The notes below the pieces were generated by a model. It did not search any database. It was given only the letters and a program-made list of their open reading frames with translations, and was not told where the DNA came from. The translations under genes and the position numbers were made by a program. A DNA stretch of 12,465 nt from Bacillota bacterium (GTDB taxonomy: Bacteria; Bacillota; Bacilli; Bacillales_B; DSM-18226): contig JAKACS010000029.1 in the NCBI GenBank assembly GCA_021821235.1, positions 1 to 12,465 of the forward strand, given 5' to 3'. Shown here piece by piece: positions 1-7,176 of the stretch; within the stretch, counting starts at the first letter, position 1; every line of letters starts with the position of its first letter.

Positions 1-123
1 AGTGAATTGAAAAATGCAGATAAAATAATGAATGATACATTTTTAGTAGGGGTTTATCCGGGGTTAAATGATGAGATGATTGATTATATGATAGAAAAAA
101 TAAAAGAATCAGTTCGATCTTGA
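1..123 (+). CDS. C-terminal end of a DegT/RfbH-like sugar aminotransferase or dehydrase (partial)
   Basis: The window opens inside a reading frame that runs 40 codons to a TGA. Its end, with TFLVGVYPGL followed by NDEMIDYMIEKIKE, resembles the C-terminus of RfbH-like members of the DegT/DnrJ/EryC1 PLP-dependent family, which act on nucleotide-linked keto-sugars (3-dehydration or transamination). The PLP lysine and most of the fold lie upstream of the window, so the reaction cannot be assigned. It precedes a glycosyltransferase and the fliD operon, which fits a role in making a sugar for flagellin or a surface glycan; that is inference from context. The family call rests on a short segment only. 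Confidence 0.55.
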   Translation, partial: SELKNADKIMNDTFLVGVYPGLNDEMIDYMIEKIKESVRS

Positions 124-175
124 ATTGATTTAATAATATTAATTTATATTTTTTTGTAGCTAAGGAGGAGAAGTT

Positions 176-1246
176 TTGGTAAGCATATCATTATCAATTA
201 TTGCTAAAAACGAACAAAAAACCCTCACCATCTGCTTGGAAAGTGCAAAGAATCTTGTTGATGAGATCATCGTTGTCGATACCGGATCAACTGACAATAC
301 AAAAGAAATTGCTTTAACTTATGGAGCTAAGGTTTATGATTTTGACTGGCAGGGTGATTTTGCTGCAGCACGAAATTTTGCTCTATCAAAGTCTTCTTCC
401 GATTGGAATTTAGTTTTGGATGCTGATGAAAGAATTACAAGTTGGGATTCGGATCGCCTTGAAGAGTTCACAGCTAGTCCTCATTCAATTGGCCGGATAA
501 AAATTATTAGTAGCTTTACGCAAAATGGGGAAGAGAGGTTGGCACAAGATTTTATTTCTCGTCTTCTGCCGAAGGGTGTTTTGTTCAAAGGGAGGATACA
601 CGAGCAAGTTGATTCGAATTTGCCTAGAATTGATATTCCTATAGAAGTGTTTCACACTGGTTATTATGGTACTGACAAAAGTGAGCGGAATCTTCAACTT
701 CTTCTAAAGGAAATGCAAGAAAACCCAAATAGTCCGTACATTCTTTATCAGTTAGGCAGACAGTATCGGAATGGTAAGGAAATTAATGAAGCTGCTATGT
801 ATCTTGAAAAGGCATATGTATATATTATTCGCAGTGAACGATATGCTGTGGATCTTATAGTAAATTATTTGTACATCTTGATAGAATTAAAGCTCTATTT
901 GAGGGCCTTAGAGATTATCAATAATGAAAGAGATTGGCTTAATCGATCAGCTGATTTCCATTTTGTTTGCGGAATTTTTTATATGAATTATGTAATGAAC
1001 GACCCAGTTCAAAATCTACATTATTTAAAAGAGGTAGAAAAATCTTATTTAAACTGTTTGGAATTACATTCAAATAGTTTGGAAGAGATTGTAGTAGGCA
1101 CCTCGAGCTTTCTGGCTGCCTATAATTTAGGTGTTTTTTATGAAACAACTGGGAATCATACAAACGCAAAAAAATTTTACCTCATTGCTGCAAATGATTC
1201 CTACACACCAGCTATTAATCGTTTAATTTTCCTTAATAAACAGTGA
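176..1246 (+). CDS. Family 2 glycosyltransferase with C-terminal TPR-like repeats
   Basis: Predicted cytoplasmic glycosyltransferase of 356 residues. Residues 4-165 form a GT-A domain: SLSIIAKNE at the start of the first strand, EIIVVDTGSTDNT (30-42) for nucleotide-sugar binding, and LDADE (81-85) as the DxD metal/nucleotide motif. GRIHEQV (139-145) is typical of TPR-containing GT2 enzymes. Residues 185-350 are helical and repeat-like (YILYQLGRQYRNG, AAYNLGVFYETTGNHTNAKKFY), as expected for TPRs that hold a protein acceptor. The start is TTG, chosen because AAGGAGG (162-168) lies 7 bases upstream and the GT fold begins at once. It lies between an aminotransferase-like gene and fliD, so flagellin glycosylation is a reasonable inference. 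Donor sugar and acceptor are unknown. Confidence 0.85.
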   Translation: MVSISLSIIAKNEQKTLTICLESAKNLVDEIIVVDTGSTDNTKEIALTYGAKVYDFDWQGDFAAARNFALSKSSSDWNLVLDADERITSWDSDRLEEFTASPHSIGRIKIISSFTQNGEERLAQDFISRLLPKGVLFKGRIHEQVDSNLPRIDIPIEVFHTGYYGTDKSERNLQLLLKEMQENPNSPYILYQLGRQYRNGKEINEAAMYLEKAYVYIIRSERYAVDLIVNYLYILIELKLYLRALEIINNERDWLNRSADFHFVCGIFYMNYVMNDPVQNLHYLKEVEKSYLNCLELHSNSLEEIVVGTSSFLAAYNLGVFYETTGNHTNAKKFYLIAANDSYTPAINRLIFLNKQ

Positions 1247-1271
1247 AAAATATATAGGACATTGTCGATAT
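1245..1271 (+). promoter_or_regulatory. Sigma-D-like promoter of fliD-fliS-fliT
   Basis: GAAA (1245-1248), 15 bases, then GTCGATAT (1264-1271). The Bacillus sigma-D consensus is TAAA-N15-GCCGATAT, so the -10 matches 7 of 8 and the -35 matches 3 of 4 at ideal spacing. The -35 overlaps the stop codon of the glycosyltransferase. Predicted transcription start is near 1278, about 40 bases before fliD. An embedded TATAAT (1269-1274) has no good sigma-A -35 partner. Confidence 0.6.
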
Positions 1272-1319
1272 AATAAATGAGGAAATTATGAATAGAAAAT
1301 AGCAAGGCGGTGAAATTTT

Positions 1320-2990
1320 ATGGTAAGTCCAGTAAGTGGAACAAGTGCTACTCCTTCTAATAGTTTAAGAATTACCGGGTTGGCTTCAGGTATTGACACA
1401 GAACAAGTGGTTTCTGATTTAATGAAGGCAGCAAGAATTCCAAGGGACCAGGTTTATCAGAAGCAACAGTGGGTTGAATGGCAACAGGGTGCCTATCGTG
1501 ATATAAACTTAGCGATGGACACATTTCGGACGGCTGAGGAAAATTTGCGTCTTGAGTCTACTTTTAATGCGTATAATGCAACGTCTTCAAACCCAACAGT
1601 AGCGAGTGTTAAGACAACTGGAAATGCTGTACAGGGTAGTTATACTGTGAATGTAACCCAAACCGCGCAGGTTGCAACTTTTATTTCCGCTAGTCCAGTG
1701 TTAGATTCAACAGGTGCTCAAGCTACTTCTAGTGGAATAATCTTGCCTGCTGGACAAACCGCATCGATCACAGTTTCCAATGCAGCTGGTACCACCGCTA
1801 CAATAGCAATTGATGACACCTTTACCTTTAAGAGTTTGGCAGACGCCATAACAAACGCAGTGGATTCTAATAATGTATCCTTGGGGCTTCGAGCATCTTT
1901 TGATGATGCAACACATTCCTTCCTTATTTCGACAAAAGACACTGGAGCAGCAAATGGGTTTACAATTAAAAATACGTTAGACGGTTCTGGGAATCCAATG
2001 GGGAATATTGCAGAGGTTATGAATGGTGGTGTTATCGGTTCATCAACTGGAGGTACAACCACAGCCATTAGCAGATCAGGGTTAGATGCGAAGATGGATA
2101 TAACGGTAACAAGCACGTCGAATGGGACGACTAGTACAACAACTACAAGTGTTACACAAGCGACAAACAATATCACTGCTCTTGGTTTAAATATTACAGC
2201 GTTAACAACTGGTACTACCACTATTTCAGTAAATACCGATACGGATGGGGTCTATAACAATATTAAAGGCTTTGTGGATGCCTATAACACTTTAATCGAT
2301 AGCATCAATACAAAGTTAAATGAAAAACGGTATCGAGATTATCCGCCATTAACGGAAGAACAGCGCAGTGCAATGACAGATAAACAAGTTGAGTTGTGGG
2401 AAGAAAAAGCGAAGAGCGGGCTCTTAAGTCGCGACCCAACATTGCAAGATATTGCAGATAATTTGCGAAATGCGATTAATACGCCGGTAATGAGTATTGG
2501 TAGTAATGCCATTAGAACTCTTTCGTCCATTGGAATTGGTACAGAGTTTTTGAAATCAGATGGAACTCTAGCTATAGACTATGATAATTCAGGAAAATTG
2601 CAAATTGATGAGACAAAACTTCGGGATGCGATTGCAAACTCACCTAATGATGTAATGAATTTATTTACAATGAGCGACCTAAGTGCTAATTATACAGCTA
2701 ATCCTCCTATTAAAGCACGCACTGATTATGAAGGAATTGGAAGCCGGCTTTATGATATTGCCAATGAATCAATAAGTAAATTAAATGATCGTGCTGGAAT
2801 TCCAAATCTGTCTACAGTGGATACGAGTGCCTTAGGACAGCAAATTAAAGATTTAAGTGATCAACTCAGTCAGTGGGATGACCGTCTAAGCCTCCTACAA
2901 GATCGCTATAATAAAGAATTTACTGCAATGGAAACTGCGATTAATAAATTTAATGCACAAGGCGGATATCTTTCACAAGCATTAGGATAA
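1320..2990 (+). CDS. fliD: Flagellar filament cap protein FliD (HAP2)
   Basis: FliD is secreted through the flagellar export apparatus and caps the growing filament, where it helps exported flagellin fold into place. The 556-residue product has the FliD N-terminal signature LRITGLASGIDTEQVVSDLM (16-35) followed by a heptad-like segment, as expected for the D0 helices. A Ser/Thr-rich central part follows, matching the variable exposed domains. The segment near residues 337-370 (KRYRDYPPLTEEQ, ELWEEKAKSGLL) is a hallmark of Bacillus FliD, and the tail is a C-terminal coiled coil (LSDQLSQWDDRLSLLQDRYNKEF). An SD-like AAGGCGG (1304-1310) lies 9 bases before the ATG. The gene leads fliD-fliS-fliT behind a sigma-D-like promoter. 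Adjacent sugar genes suggest that the filament is glycosylated (inference). Confidence 0.96.
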   Translation: MVSPVSGTSATPSNSLRITGLASGIDTEQVVSDLMKAARIPRDQVYQKQQWVEWQQGAYRDINLAMDTFRTAEENLRLESTFNAYNATSSNPTVASVKTTGNAVQGSYTVNVTQTAQVATFISASPVLDSTGAQATSSGIILPAGQTASITVSNAAGTTATIAIDDTFTFKSLADAITNAVDSNNVSLGLRASFDDATHSFLISTKDTGAANGFTIKNTLDGSGNPMGNIAEVMNGGVIGSSTGGTTTAISRSGLDAKMDITVTSTSNGTTSTTTTSVTQATNNITALGLNITALTTGTTTISVNTDTDGVYNNIKGFVDAYNTLIDSINTKLNEKRYRDYPPLTEEQRSAMTDKQVELWEEKAKSGLLSRDPTLQDIADNLRNAINTPVMSIGSNAIRTLSSIGIGTEFLKSDGTLAIDYDNSGKLQIDETKLRDAIANSPNDVMNLFTMSDLSANYTANPPIKARTDYEGIGSRLYDIANESISKLNDRAGIPNLSTVDTSALGQQIKDLSDQLSQWDDRLSLLQDRYNKEFTAMETAINKFNAQGGYLSQALG

Positions 2991-3014
2991 AATGGAAAAG
3001 CGAGGTTGTAGAAT

Positions 3015-3392
3015 ATGTCAGTTAGTAATCCATATCAAACTTACCAGGAAAATGCTGTGTTTACTGCGAAACCAGCAGAATTAACCTTAATGCTTTATAA
3101 TGGATGTTTAAAATTTATTGGATTGGCTAAGAATGCAGTAGAAAAAAAGGACATAGAAGAAAAGCATATTAATATTACAAAAGCCCAAAACATAATTACA
3201 GAACTCATTGTTACGTTAAATCACAATAATGCAATCGCAAATGAGATGAAACGTTTATATGAATATATGAACAGACGCTTAGTAGAGGGAAATATTAAAA
3301 ATGATTCATCCATTTTAAGCGAGGTAGAAGGTCTTGTAAGGGAATTTCGTGATACATGGAAAGAAGCTATGCAATTAGCAAAACAGAAGTAA
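3015..3392 (+). CDS. fliS: Flagellin-specific export chaperone FliS
   Basis: FliS is a small cytoplasmic four-helix chaperone that binds the C-terminal disordered part of flagellin and keeps it unpolymerised until export. The product has 125 residues, a normal length. It starts with NPYQTYQENAVFTAKPAELTLMLYNG, the conserved FliS N-terminus, and continues with the helical segments IGLAKNAVEKKD, TELIVTLN and LYEYMNRRLVEGN, then a C-terminal helix ending EFRDTWKEAMQLAKQ. It follows fliD by 24 bases. The ribosome site is weak (GAGGTTG, 3003-3009, upstream of ATG 3015), so translation may depend partly on ribosomes leaving fliD (inference). Confidence 0.96.
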   Translation: MSVSNPYQTYQENAVFTAKPAELTLMLYNGCLKFIGLAKNAVEKKDIEEKHINITKAQNIITELIVTLNHNNAIANEMKRLYEYMNRRLVEGNIKNDSSILSEVEGLVREFRDTWKEAMQLAKQK

Positions 3393-3397
3393 GCGCA

Positions 3398-3742
3398 ATG
3401 TCTTCACTAAAAGAATTAGTCTCCATTACAGAAGAATTAAATGGTTTATTGGATCAAATAACGAAAGATAATAGACTTGAAATAATCGAAAAAATAAACG
3501 CTACCCTAAATCAACGGGAAAGTTTGATAAAGCAACTAGAATTGTCGAACATGAAAAAAGATCCAGTTCTTAATAAACTATTATCAGATGAAAATAAGAT
3601 TAAAAGTAAGATGCAGCAAATATTTAGTGACATTAAAAATGATATTCGTCTGATAAATAAAAAACGCATGACCGGTGAAAGTTATATCAATCCCTATCAA
3701 TCTATCTATGTTGATGGTGTTTTTTTTGATAAAAAGAAATAG
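3398..3742 (+). CDS. fliT: Flagellar chaperone FliT
   Basis: Helical FliT-family protein, the export chaperone for FliD and a partner of the export gate. From the ATG at 3398 the product has 114 residues, close to the usual Bacillus length. The body is coiled-coil-like (ELNGLLDQI, INATLNQRESLIKQLE, NKIKSKMQQIFSDIKNDI), and the end (YINPYQSIYVDGVFFDKKK) matches the conserved FliT tail. The frame is open back to an ATG at 3356 inside fliS, but that start would add 14 unusual residues and overlap fliS by 37 bases. The ATG 5 bases after the fliS stop is preferred even though its SD (AGAAG region) is poor, which suggests coupling to fliS. Confidence 0.88.
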   Translation: MSSLKELVSITEELNGLLDQITKDNRLEIIEKINATLNQRESLIKQLELSNMKKDPVLNKLLSDENKIKSKMQQIFSDIKNDIRLINKKRMTGESYINPYQSIYVDGVFFDKKK

Positions 3743-3770
3743 ATTTTAATCAATAAGTGAAATAAAGAGG

Positions 3771-3814
3771 CTGACTTAAAAGGTTACTTGTTGACCTTTT
3801 TGAGTCAGTTTTTG
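3771..3814 (+). terminator. Rho-independent terminator after fliT
   Basis: CTGACTTAAAAGGT (3771-3784) pairs with ACCTTTTTGAGTCAG (3794-3808), with one mismatch/bulge across a short loop, and is followed by a T-rich tract (3809-3813). It closes fliD-fliS-fliT. Confidence 0.8.
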
Positions 3815-3997
3815 TTAAAAATATTTTACCGCGAGTTACTATAATTACCATAAGGTATTCCTGAAAAATATGTTTTTTTGTTAATGCCAAATAATTTGAT
3901 ATACTTTTATAAATCAATTTTATTGATACATTACATAGGACTTATTTTTGAGATAGGAATTTCCTTTGGAGTTTTAAAAACCAATATGCGCTTTTTC

Positions 3998-4026
3998 CCT
4001 GCTTACTTATTTGGAGCAGGTTTTTT
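3998..4026 (+). terminator. Second terminator-like hairpin in the spacer
   Basis: CCTGCT (3998-4003) and AGCAGG (4015-4020) form a perfect 6-bp stem with an 11-base loop, followed directly by six T residues (4021-4026). No upstream gene clearly needs it, so it may back up the fliT terminator or be the remnant of a lost transcript. The stem is short, so confidence is moderate. Confidence 0.4.
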
Positions 4027-4149
4027 ATACAAATAAATGGATCCACGATGAGAATCAAGAATAAGTATAATTGTGGATGTCGTTAAGCTCCAAAAGGATT
4101 TTTGGGAAAATATCAATAATCGCAATAAGATCAGCAAGCATCTCTTTTT

Positions 4150-4180
4150 TTTACATTAAATCCAACTATTCTGATATAAT
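4150..4180 (+). promoter_or_regulatory. Sigma-A promoter with extended -10 for the YdbM-like gene
   Basis: TATAAT (4175-4180) is a perfect -10, extended by TG (4172-4173) at the right spacing. The best -35 is TTTACA (4150-4155), 5 of 6 matches but with a long 19-base spacer; an extended -10 can compensate. Transcription would start near 4187, just before AAAGGAGGAG (4191-4200), giving a very short leader and confirming the ATG at 4206. Confidence 0.7.
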
Positions 4181-4205
4181 TATAGTAAAAAAAGGAGGAG
4201 GATCC

Positions 4206-5348
4206 ATGTCAACCACATTATTACGGAATCAACTGCTTGCACAATTGCAATCGCTCACACCTACATTTCAAAATCGTGAAAGTGAACTGGATCAATTAAA
4301 TTCCTTTCCATACCAAAATATAGACGATCTCAAGAAAATGGGCTATACCACATTAACCCTTCCAATCGACCTTGGCGGCGCGGGTATTTCCCTTACTGAT
4401 TTCCTCACCTTTCAAGAGCAAATTGCAAAAGGTTGCGGGTCAACCGCGTTATCAATTGGTTGGCATATGGGGACGATTCTGGAATTTGCCGAGCATCGGC
4501 ACTGGAATCCCGAACTTGTGCCGTTCCTTAGTGAGGCGATTCGAAACGGAGCATTGCTGAATACCGCCGCTAGCGAGCGCAATGCCGGAAGTCCACTAAG
4601 GGGAGCCAAGCCAAGAACAACCGCTATTTTATCACCGAATCGGCGGTCTTACATTTTAAACGGTGAAAAAACATTCACTTCCGCTTCACCGGTACTTGAC
4701 TTTATTTTTATCACAGCCACGATGGAGGGTGGCGAAGCATCGACATTTGTTGTTCCACGAAAGCAAAATGGAGTTTCAATCCGCGAAACGTGGGATAGTG
4801 TTGCAATGAGAGGTACAGCAAGCCATGATTTGGTTCTTGAAAATGTTGAAATACCTGCAAATTATATCTTGGAGACAGCGACAGCAGGCAACAAAAATCG
4901 CCGTAAAGGCTGGATGCTGCATATTCCAGTTTGCTATCTCGGCATTGCCGGAGCGGCCAGGGATTATGCCATTCGCTTTGCAGCCGAATATGTACCGACA
5001 AGTCTTGGTAAGCCAATAGGCTCGCTGGCGACCATTCAGCAGCAAATTGGCGAAATGGAATTGAAACTCGTTTCATCAAGAGAATTTTTGTATGCCATTG
5101 CTAAAAAATATGAAAACAACCCGGAAAATGATTTTAAAACGGAAATGGCCACAGTGAAAACATTTGTAACCAACAATGCCATTAATATTGTTGATTTGGC
5201 GATGCGGATTGTTGGTGCGAGAAGCTTATCACAGCAAAATCCGCTGCACCGTTATTATCAAAATGTCCGTGCGGGTCTTCATAATCCGCCAATGGATGAT
5301 ATTACGTTAAGAACGCTCGCAGAAGCCGCATTAACTGAATTTAAATGA
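4206..5348 (+). CDS. Acyl-CoA dehydrogenase-fold flavoprotein, YdbM-like
   Basis: Predicted cytoplasmic flavoprotein of 380 residues, close to what I recall for B. subtilis YdbM. The three-part acyl-CoA dehydrogenase layout is visible: an N-terminal helical domain (about 15-115), a beta domain with ILNGEKTFTSA (150-160) and FVVPRKQNGV (181-190), and a C-terminal helical domain (about 235-378) with LATIQQQIGEME. The usual IYEGT-type C-terminal motif is absent; the end reads HRYYQNVRAGLHNPPMDD, more like the RxxRxxxxHxP pattern I associate with DszC/SfnB-type flavin monooxygenases of sulfur scavenging. The substrate is unknown. The frame is open back to 4071, but the extended -10 and a strong SD fix the start at 4206. 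It has its own promoter and terminator and seems unrelated to the flagellar genes on both sides. Confidence 0.8.
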   Translation: MSTTLLRNQLLAQLQSLTPTFQNRESELDQLNSFPYQNIDDLKKMGYTTLTLPIDLGGAGISLTDFLTFQEQIAKGCGSTALSIGWHMGTILEFAEHRHWNPELVPFLSEAIRNGALLNTAASERNAGSPLRGAKPRTTAILSPNRRSYILNGEKTFTSASPVLDFIFITATMEGGEASTFVVPRKQNGVSIRETWDSVAMRGTASHDLVLENVEIPANYILETATAGNKNRRKGWMLHIPVCYLGIAGAARDYAIRFAAEYVPTSLGKPIGSLATIQQQIGEMELKLVSSREFLYAIAKKYENNPENDFKTEMATVKTFVTNNAINIVDLAMRIVGARSLSQQNPLHRYYQNVRAGLHNPPMDDITLRTLAEAALTEFK

Positions 5349-5379
5349 TGGATGGTTTAAATAGTGCCATCCATTTTTT
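5348..5379 (+). terminator. Rho-independent terminator after the YdbM-like gene
   Basis: ATGGATGG (5348-5355) and CCATCCAT (5367-5374) form a perfect 8-bp stem with an 11-base loop, followed by T residues to 5379. The stem begins on the last base of the stop codon. Confidence 0.85.
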
Positions 5380-5385
5380 ACATTT

Positions 5386-5411
5386 GAAATTTTCCTTAAC
5401 TTTGCCGATAA
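5386..5411 (+). promoter_or_regulatory. Sigma-D-like promoter of the FliK-like/YlqH/YaaR operon
   Basis: GAAA (5386-5389), 14 bases, then GCCGATAA (5404-5411), against the sigma-D consensus TAAA-N15-GCCGATAT: 7 of 8 at -10, 3 of 4 at -35, spacing one base short. The predicted start near 5418 leaves a leader of about 25 bases before the ATG at 5443. Confidence 0.65.
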
Positions 5412-5442
5412 AAAGAGTAATAACCCGTACGGAGTGTGGCAA

Positions 5443-7176
5443 ATGGAAGTAAACAATTCCCATCTTTCTTCGCAAATCATGAAGAAAGAAAACGGAGCAG
5501 CGCCGATCAAAACAGGGGAAGTTCACCAGATTGTTGTGAAAGAGAGAACGAGTGAAGATGAAGCAAAGGTCGTTTTAAAAGGACAGGAAGTCATAGTAAA
5601 GTTTGAAGGCCCAATTCCAAGCGCAGACAGGATGCTGGTAGAAGTAAAAGGGCAAACCCCAGATGGGAAGCTTCTTTTGAAGGCGGTTCCCTCTGTGGAA
5701 AAGGGTAGGCATGATTCTAAAGACGTGCTTCAAAAAGGCGGAATTGATCTATTACTCTTTCCTGAATTAAAGGAAACGGTGAACCAAATTCTATCAAGGG
5801 GTGGCAAGCTGTCGAAAGAATCGCTCGCAGGGATTCAAGAATTTTTGAAAAAGGAAACAGGAACATTGAAAGGAAAAATGGAAACCTTAAAATTTGCCCA
5901 TCAAAGAGGGATTGAGATTACCTATACCTCACTTCGATCAGTGCATGCAGCGCAACATGAATTTGAGTCTGTTAGCGGATTATTAGCAGAAATACTGAAT
6001 GAATCAAGTCTGCAAGCTACAGTTGATAGCAAAGGTGTAGAAATTGATAGCAACAGTCTAGCAATCCCTATCACAAAGGTAAATCATAAAGCTCTCAGCA
6101 CGTTGGAAGAGAGCAATTCACCGCTACCGCTTTCTTCGCAAAATATGCTGGTCACAAAAATTTCTGAAAAATTTTCGCAGCTTGCGATTGATTTTTCCCA
6201 AGTAAGAAAGGAAATCAGCTGGAGCCTGGATACTGTCGCAAAACTGATTGAAGTGAAAAACCTGCCCAACGCGACTCAAAGCCTTGAAGCAACGATTACC
6301 AAATTAGATAAAACAATTTTAAAGGGCGACTTCATGCTGTATGCCGATTTATCGACGGAAAAGGAGCTGCTTGCAGCCAGTACGAAGCTTGCCAAAGCAC
6401 GTAGCTTGCTTAGCAAAGGGAACACTGAACAAGCAAACCATATTTTCAATGAGGTGAAAGCTACGCTTGAACAACTTCGCTTTCAGCCGTCCGAACAGAA
6501 AGTCCTGCATTTTACCGCCCAACAGCAGCCAAAAGCAGCAGGAGAGCTGTTGGCAGAAATCATTACAGCACCCAAATCAGGTGCCAGGTCTCTTTTTGAA
6601 ATGGTTAAGGCGATGGGGTTTACTCATGAAGCCGACGTGGCTGAAGGTCTGTCCGAAAAAAAGGATATAGCGGCAAACCTAAAATCCTTTTTACTGCAGC
6701 TGGAGGAAAGTGGAAATGGGCAGTCAAAGGCCGCGAAAGCATTGGCATCAATTACGGGGCAGCAATTGTTGAGCAGGCAGGATCTGTCCGGAGTGCAAAA
6801 TCTTTTTTTACAGCTGCCGCTTCTTTTAAATAAGCAGGTTGAGAACGTTCAAGTCCTCGTTCATTCGAAAAAAAGTGGGGAAAAAATTGACTGGGAGAAT
6901 TGCGGTCTTTATTTTATTCTTGAAACAAAGAAGCTCGGAGAAATTGGAGTTTCACTTTCCGCAGTGAATCGCCATTTGGCCATAACCATTAAAAGCGATC
7001 AGGAAGCAGTAAAGAAAATTGCCAAACCGCTTACAGATGAAATGAAGGCGAAACTGGAGGAGATCGGCTACAACATTGGTTCCGTTCAGTTTAAACGGTT
7101 CACACCGGAATTAAAGGACGTACCAAAAGAGAAGCCAACCAAAACAAAAGAGAAGGGATTTGATTTGACCGTATGA
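5443..7176 (+). CDS. FliK C-terminal-domain-like protein (YlqG-like), probable flagellar hook-length/export factor
   Basis: Product of 577 residues. A beta-rich N-terminal segment (about 20-83, with AKVVLKGQEVIVKFEG) leads into a long, mostly helical and charged middle. A compact C-terminal domain (about 466-556; LYFILETKKLGEIGVSLS, LAITIKSDQEAVKKIAKPL, EIGYNIGSVQFKRF) resembles the FliK Flg_hook domain, which interacts with the FlhB cytoplasmic domain when export switches substrate. It matches my memory of B. subtilis YlqG, which sits next to ylqH there as here. The ATG at 5443 is preferred over GTG at 5434 because GGAG (5431-5434) lies 8 bases upstream. It heads an operon behind a sigma-D-like promoter and overlaps the FlhB-like gene by 4 bases. 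Exact function is unproven. Confidence 0.72.
   Translation: MEVNNSHLSSQIMKKENGAAPIKTGEVHQIVVKERTSEDEAKVVLKGQEVIVKFEGPIPSADRMLVEVKGQTPDGKLLLKAVPSVEKGRHDSKDVLQKGGIDLLLFPELKETVNQILSRGGKLSKESLAGIQEFLKKETGTLKGKMETLKFAHQRGIEITYTSLRSVHAAQHEFESVSGLLAEILNESSLQATVDSKGVEIDSNSLAIPITKVNHKALSTLEESNSPLPLSSQNMLVTKISEKFSQLAIDFSQVRKEISWSLDTVAKLIEVKNLPNATQSLEATITKLDKTILKGDFMLYADLSTEKELLAASTKLAKARSLLSKGNTEQANHIFNEVKATLEQLRFQPSEQKVLHFTAQQQPKAAGELLAEIITAPKSGARSLFEMVKAMGFTHEADVAEGLSEKKDIAANLKSFLLQLEESGNGQSKAAKALASITGQQLLSRQDLSGVQNLFLQLPLLLNKQVENVQVLVHSKKSGEKIDWENCGLYFILETKKLGEIGVSLSAVNRHLAITIKSDQEAVKKIAKPLTDEMKAKLEEIGYNIGSVQFKRFTPELKDVPKEKPTKTKEKGFDLTV

Larger units (their letters stand above)
3743..4205 (+). other. 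AT-rich 463-base intergenic spacer between fliT and the YdbM-like gene
   Basis: No recognisable gene. It holds the fliT terminator (3771-3814), a second hairpin followed by T residues (3998-4026), and the promoter of the next gene. Other inverted repeats are TTTGGAGC (4010-4017) with GCTCCAAA (4087-4094), and ATCCAC (4041-4046) with GTGGAT (4073-4078). A 50-codon hydrophobic frame starting ATG CCA AAT runs 3884-4036, but it has no ribosome site and overlaps the second hairpin. The spacer may be decayed sequence at a rearrangement junction (inference). Confidence 0.6.

Noticed and set aside
1269..1274. Sigma-A promoter (TATAAT) before fliD
   Set aside because: No -35 at usable spacing; the overlapping sigma-D-like elements fit better.
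1718..2221. 167-codon open frame on the minus strand within fliD
   Set aside because: Antisense shadow of a clear fliD coding region; no ribosome site and Val/Pro-rich translation without family features.
3356..3397. fliT start at ATG 3356
   Set aside because: Lies within fliS, adds residues not typical of FliT, and the ATG at 3398 gives normal family length.
3765..3814. Insertion sequence end (GAGGCTGACTTAAAAGG resembles some IS termini)
   Set aside because: Position right after fliT, the hairpin and the T tract fit a terminator; no transposase or matching second end is seen.
4034..4155. Minus-strand open stretch in the spacer with a possible transposase-like tail
   Set aside because: About 40 codons without a start codon or recognisable motif; not enough to call a transposase remnant.
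4071..4205. N-terminal extension of the YdbM-like gene from TTG 4071
   Set aside because: It runs through the predicted promoter; the strong SD and the start of the family homology are at 4206.
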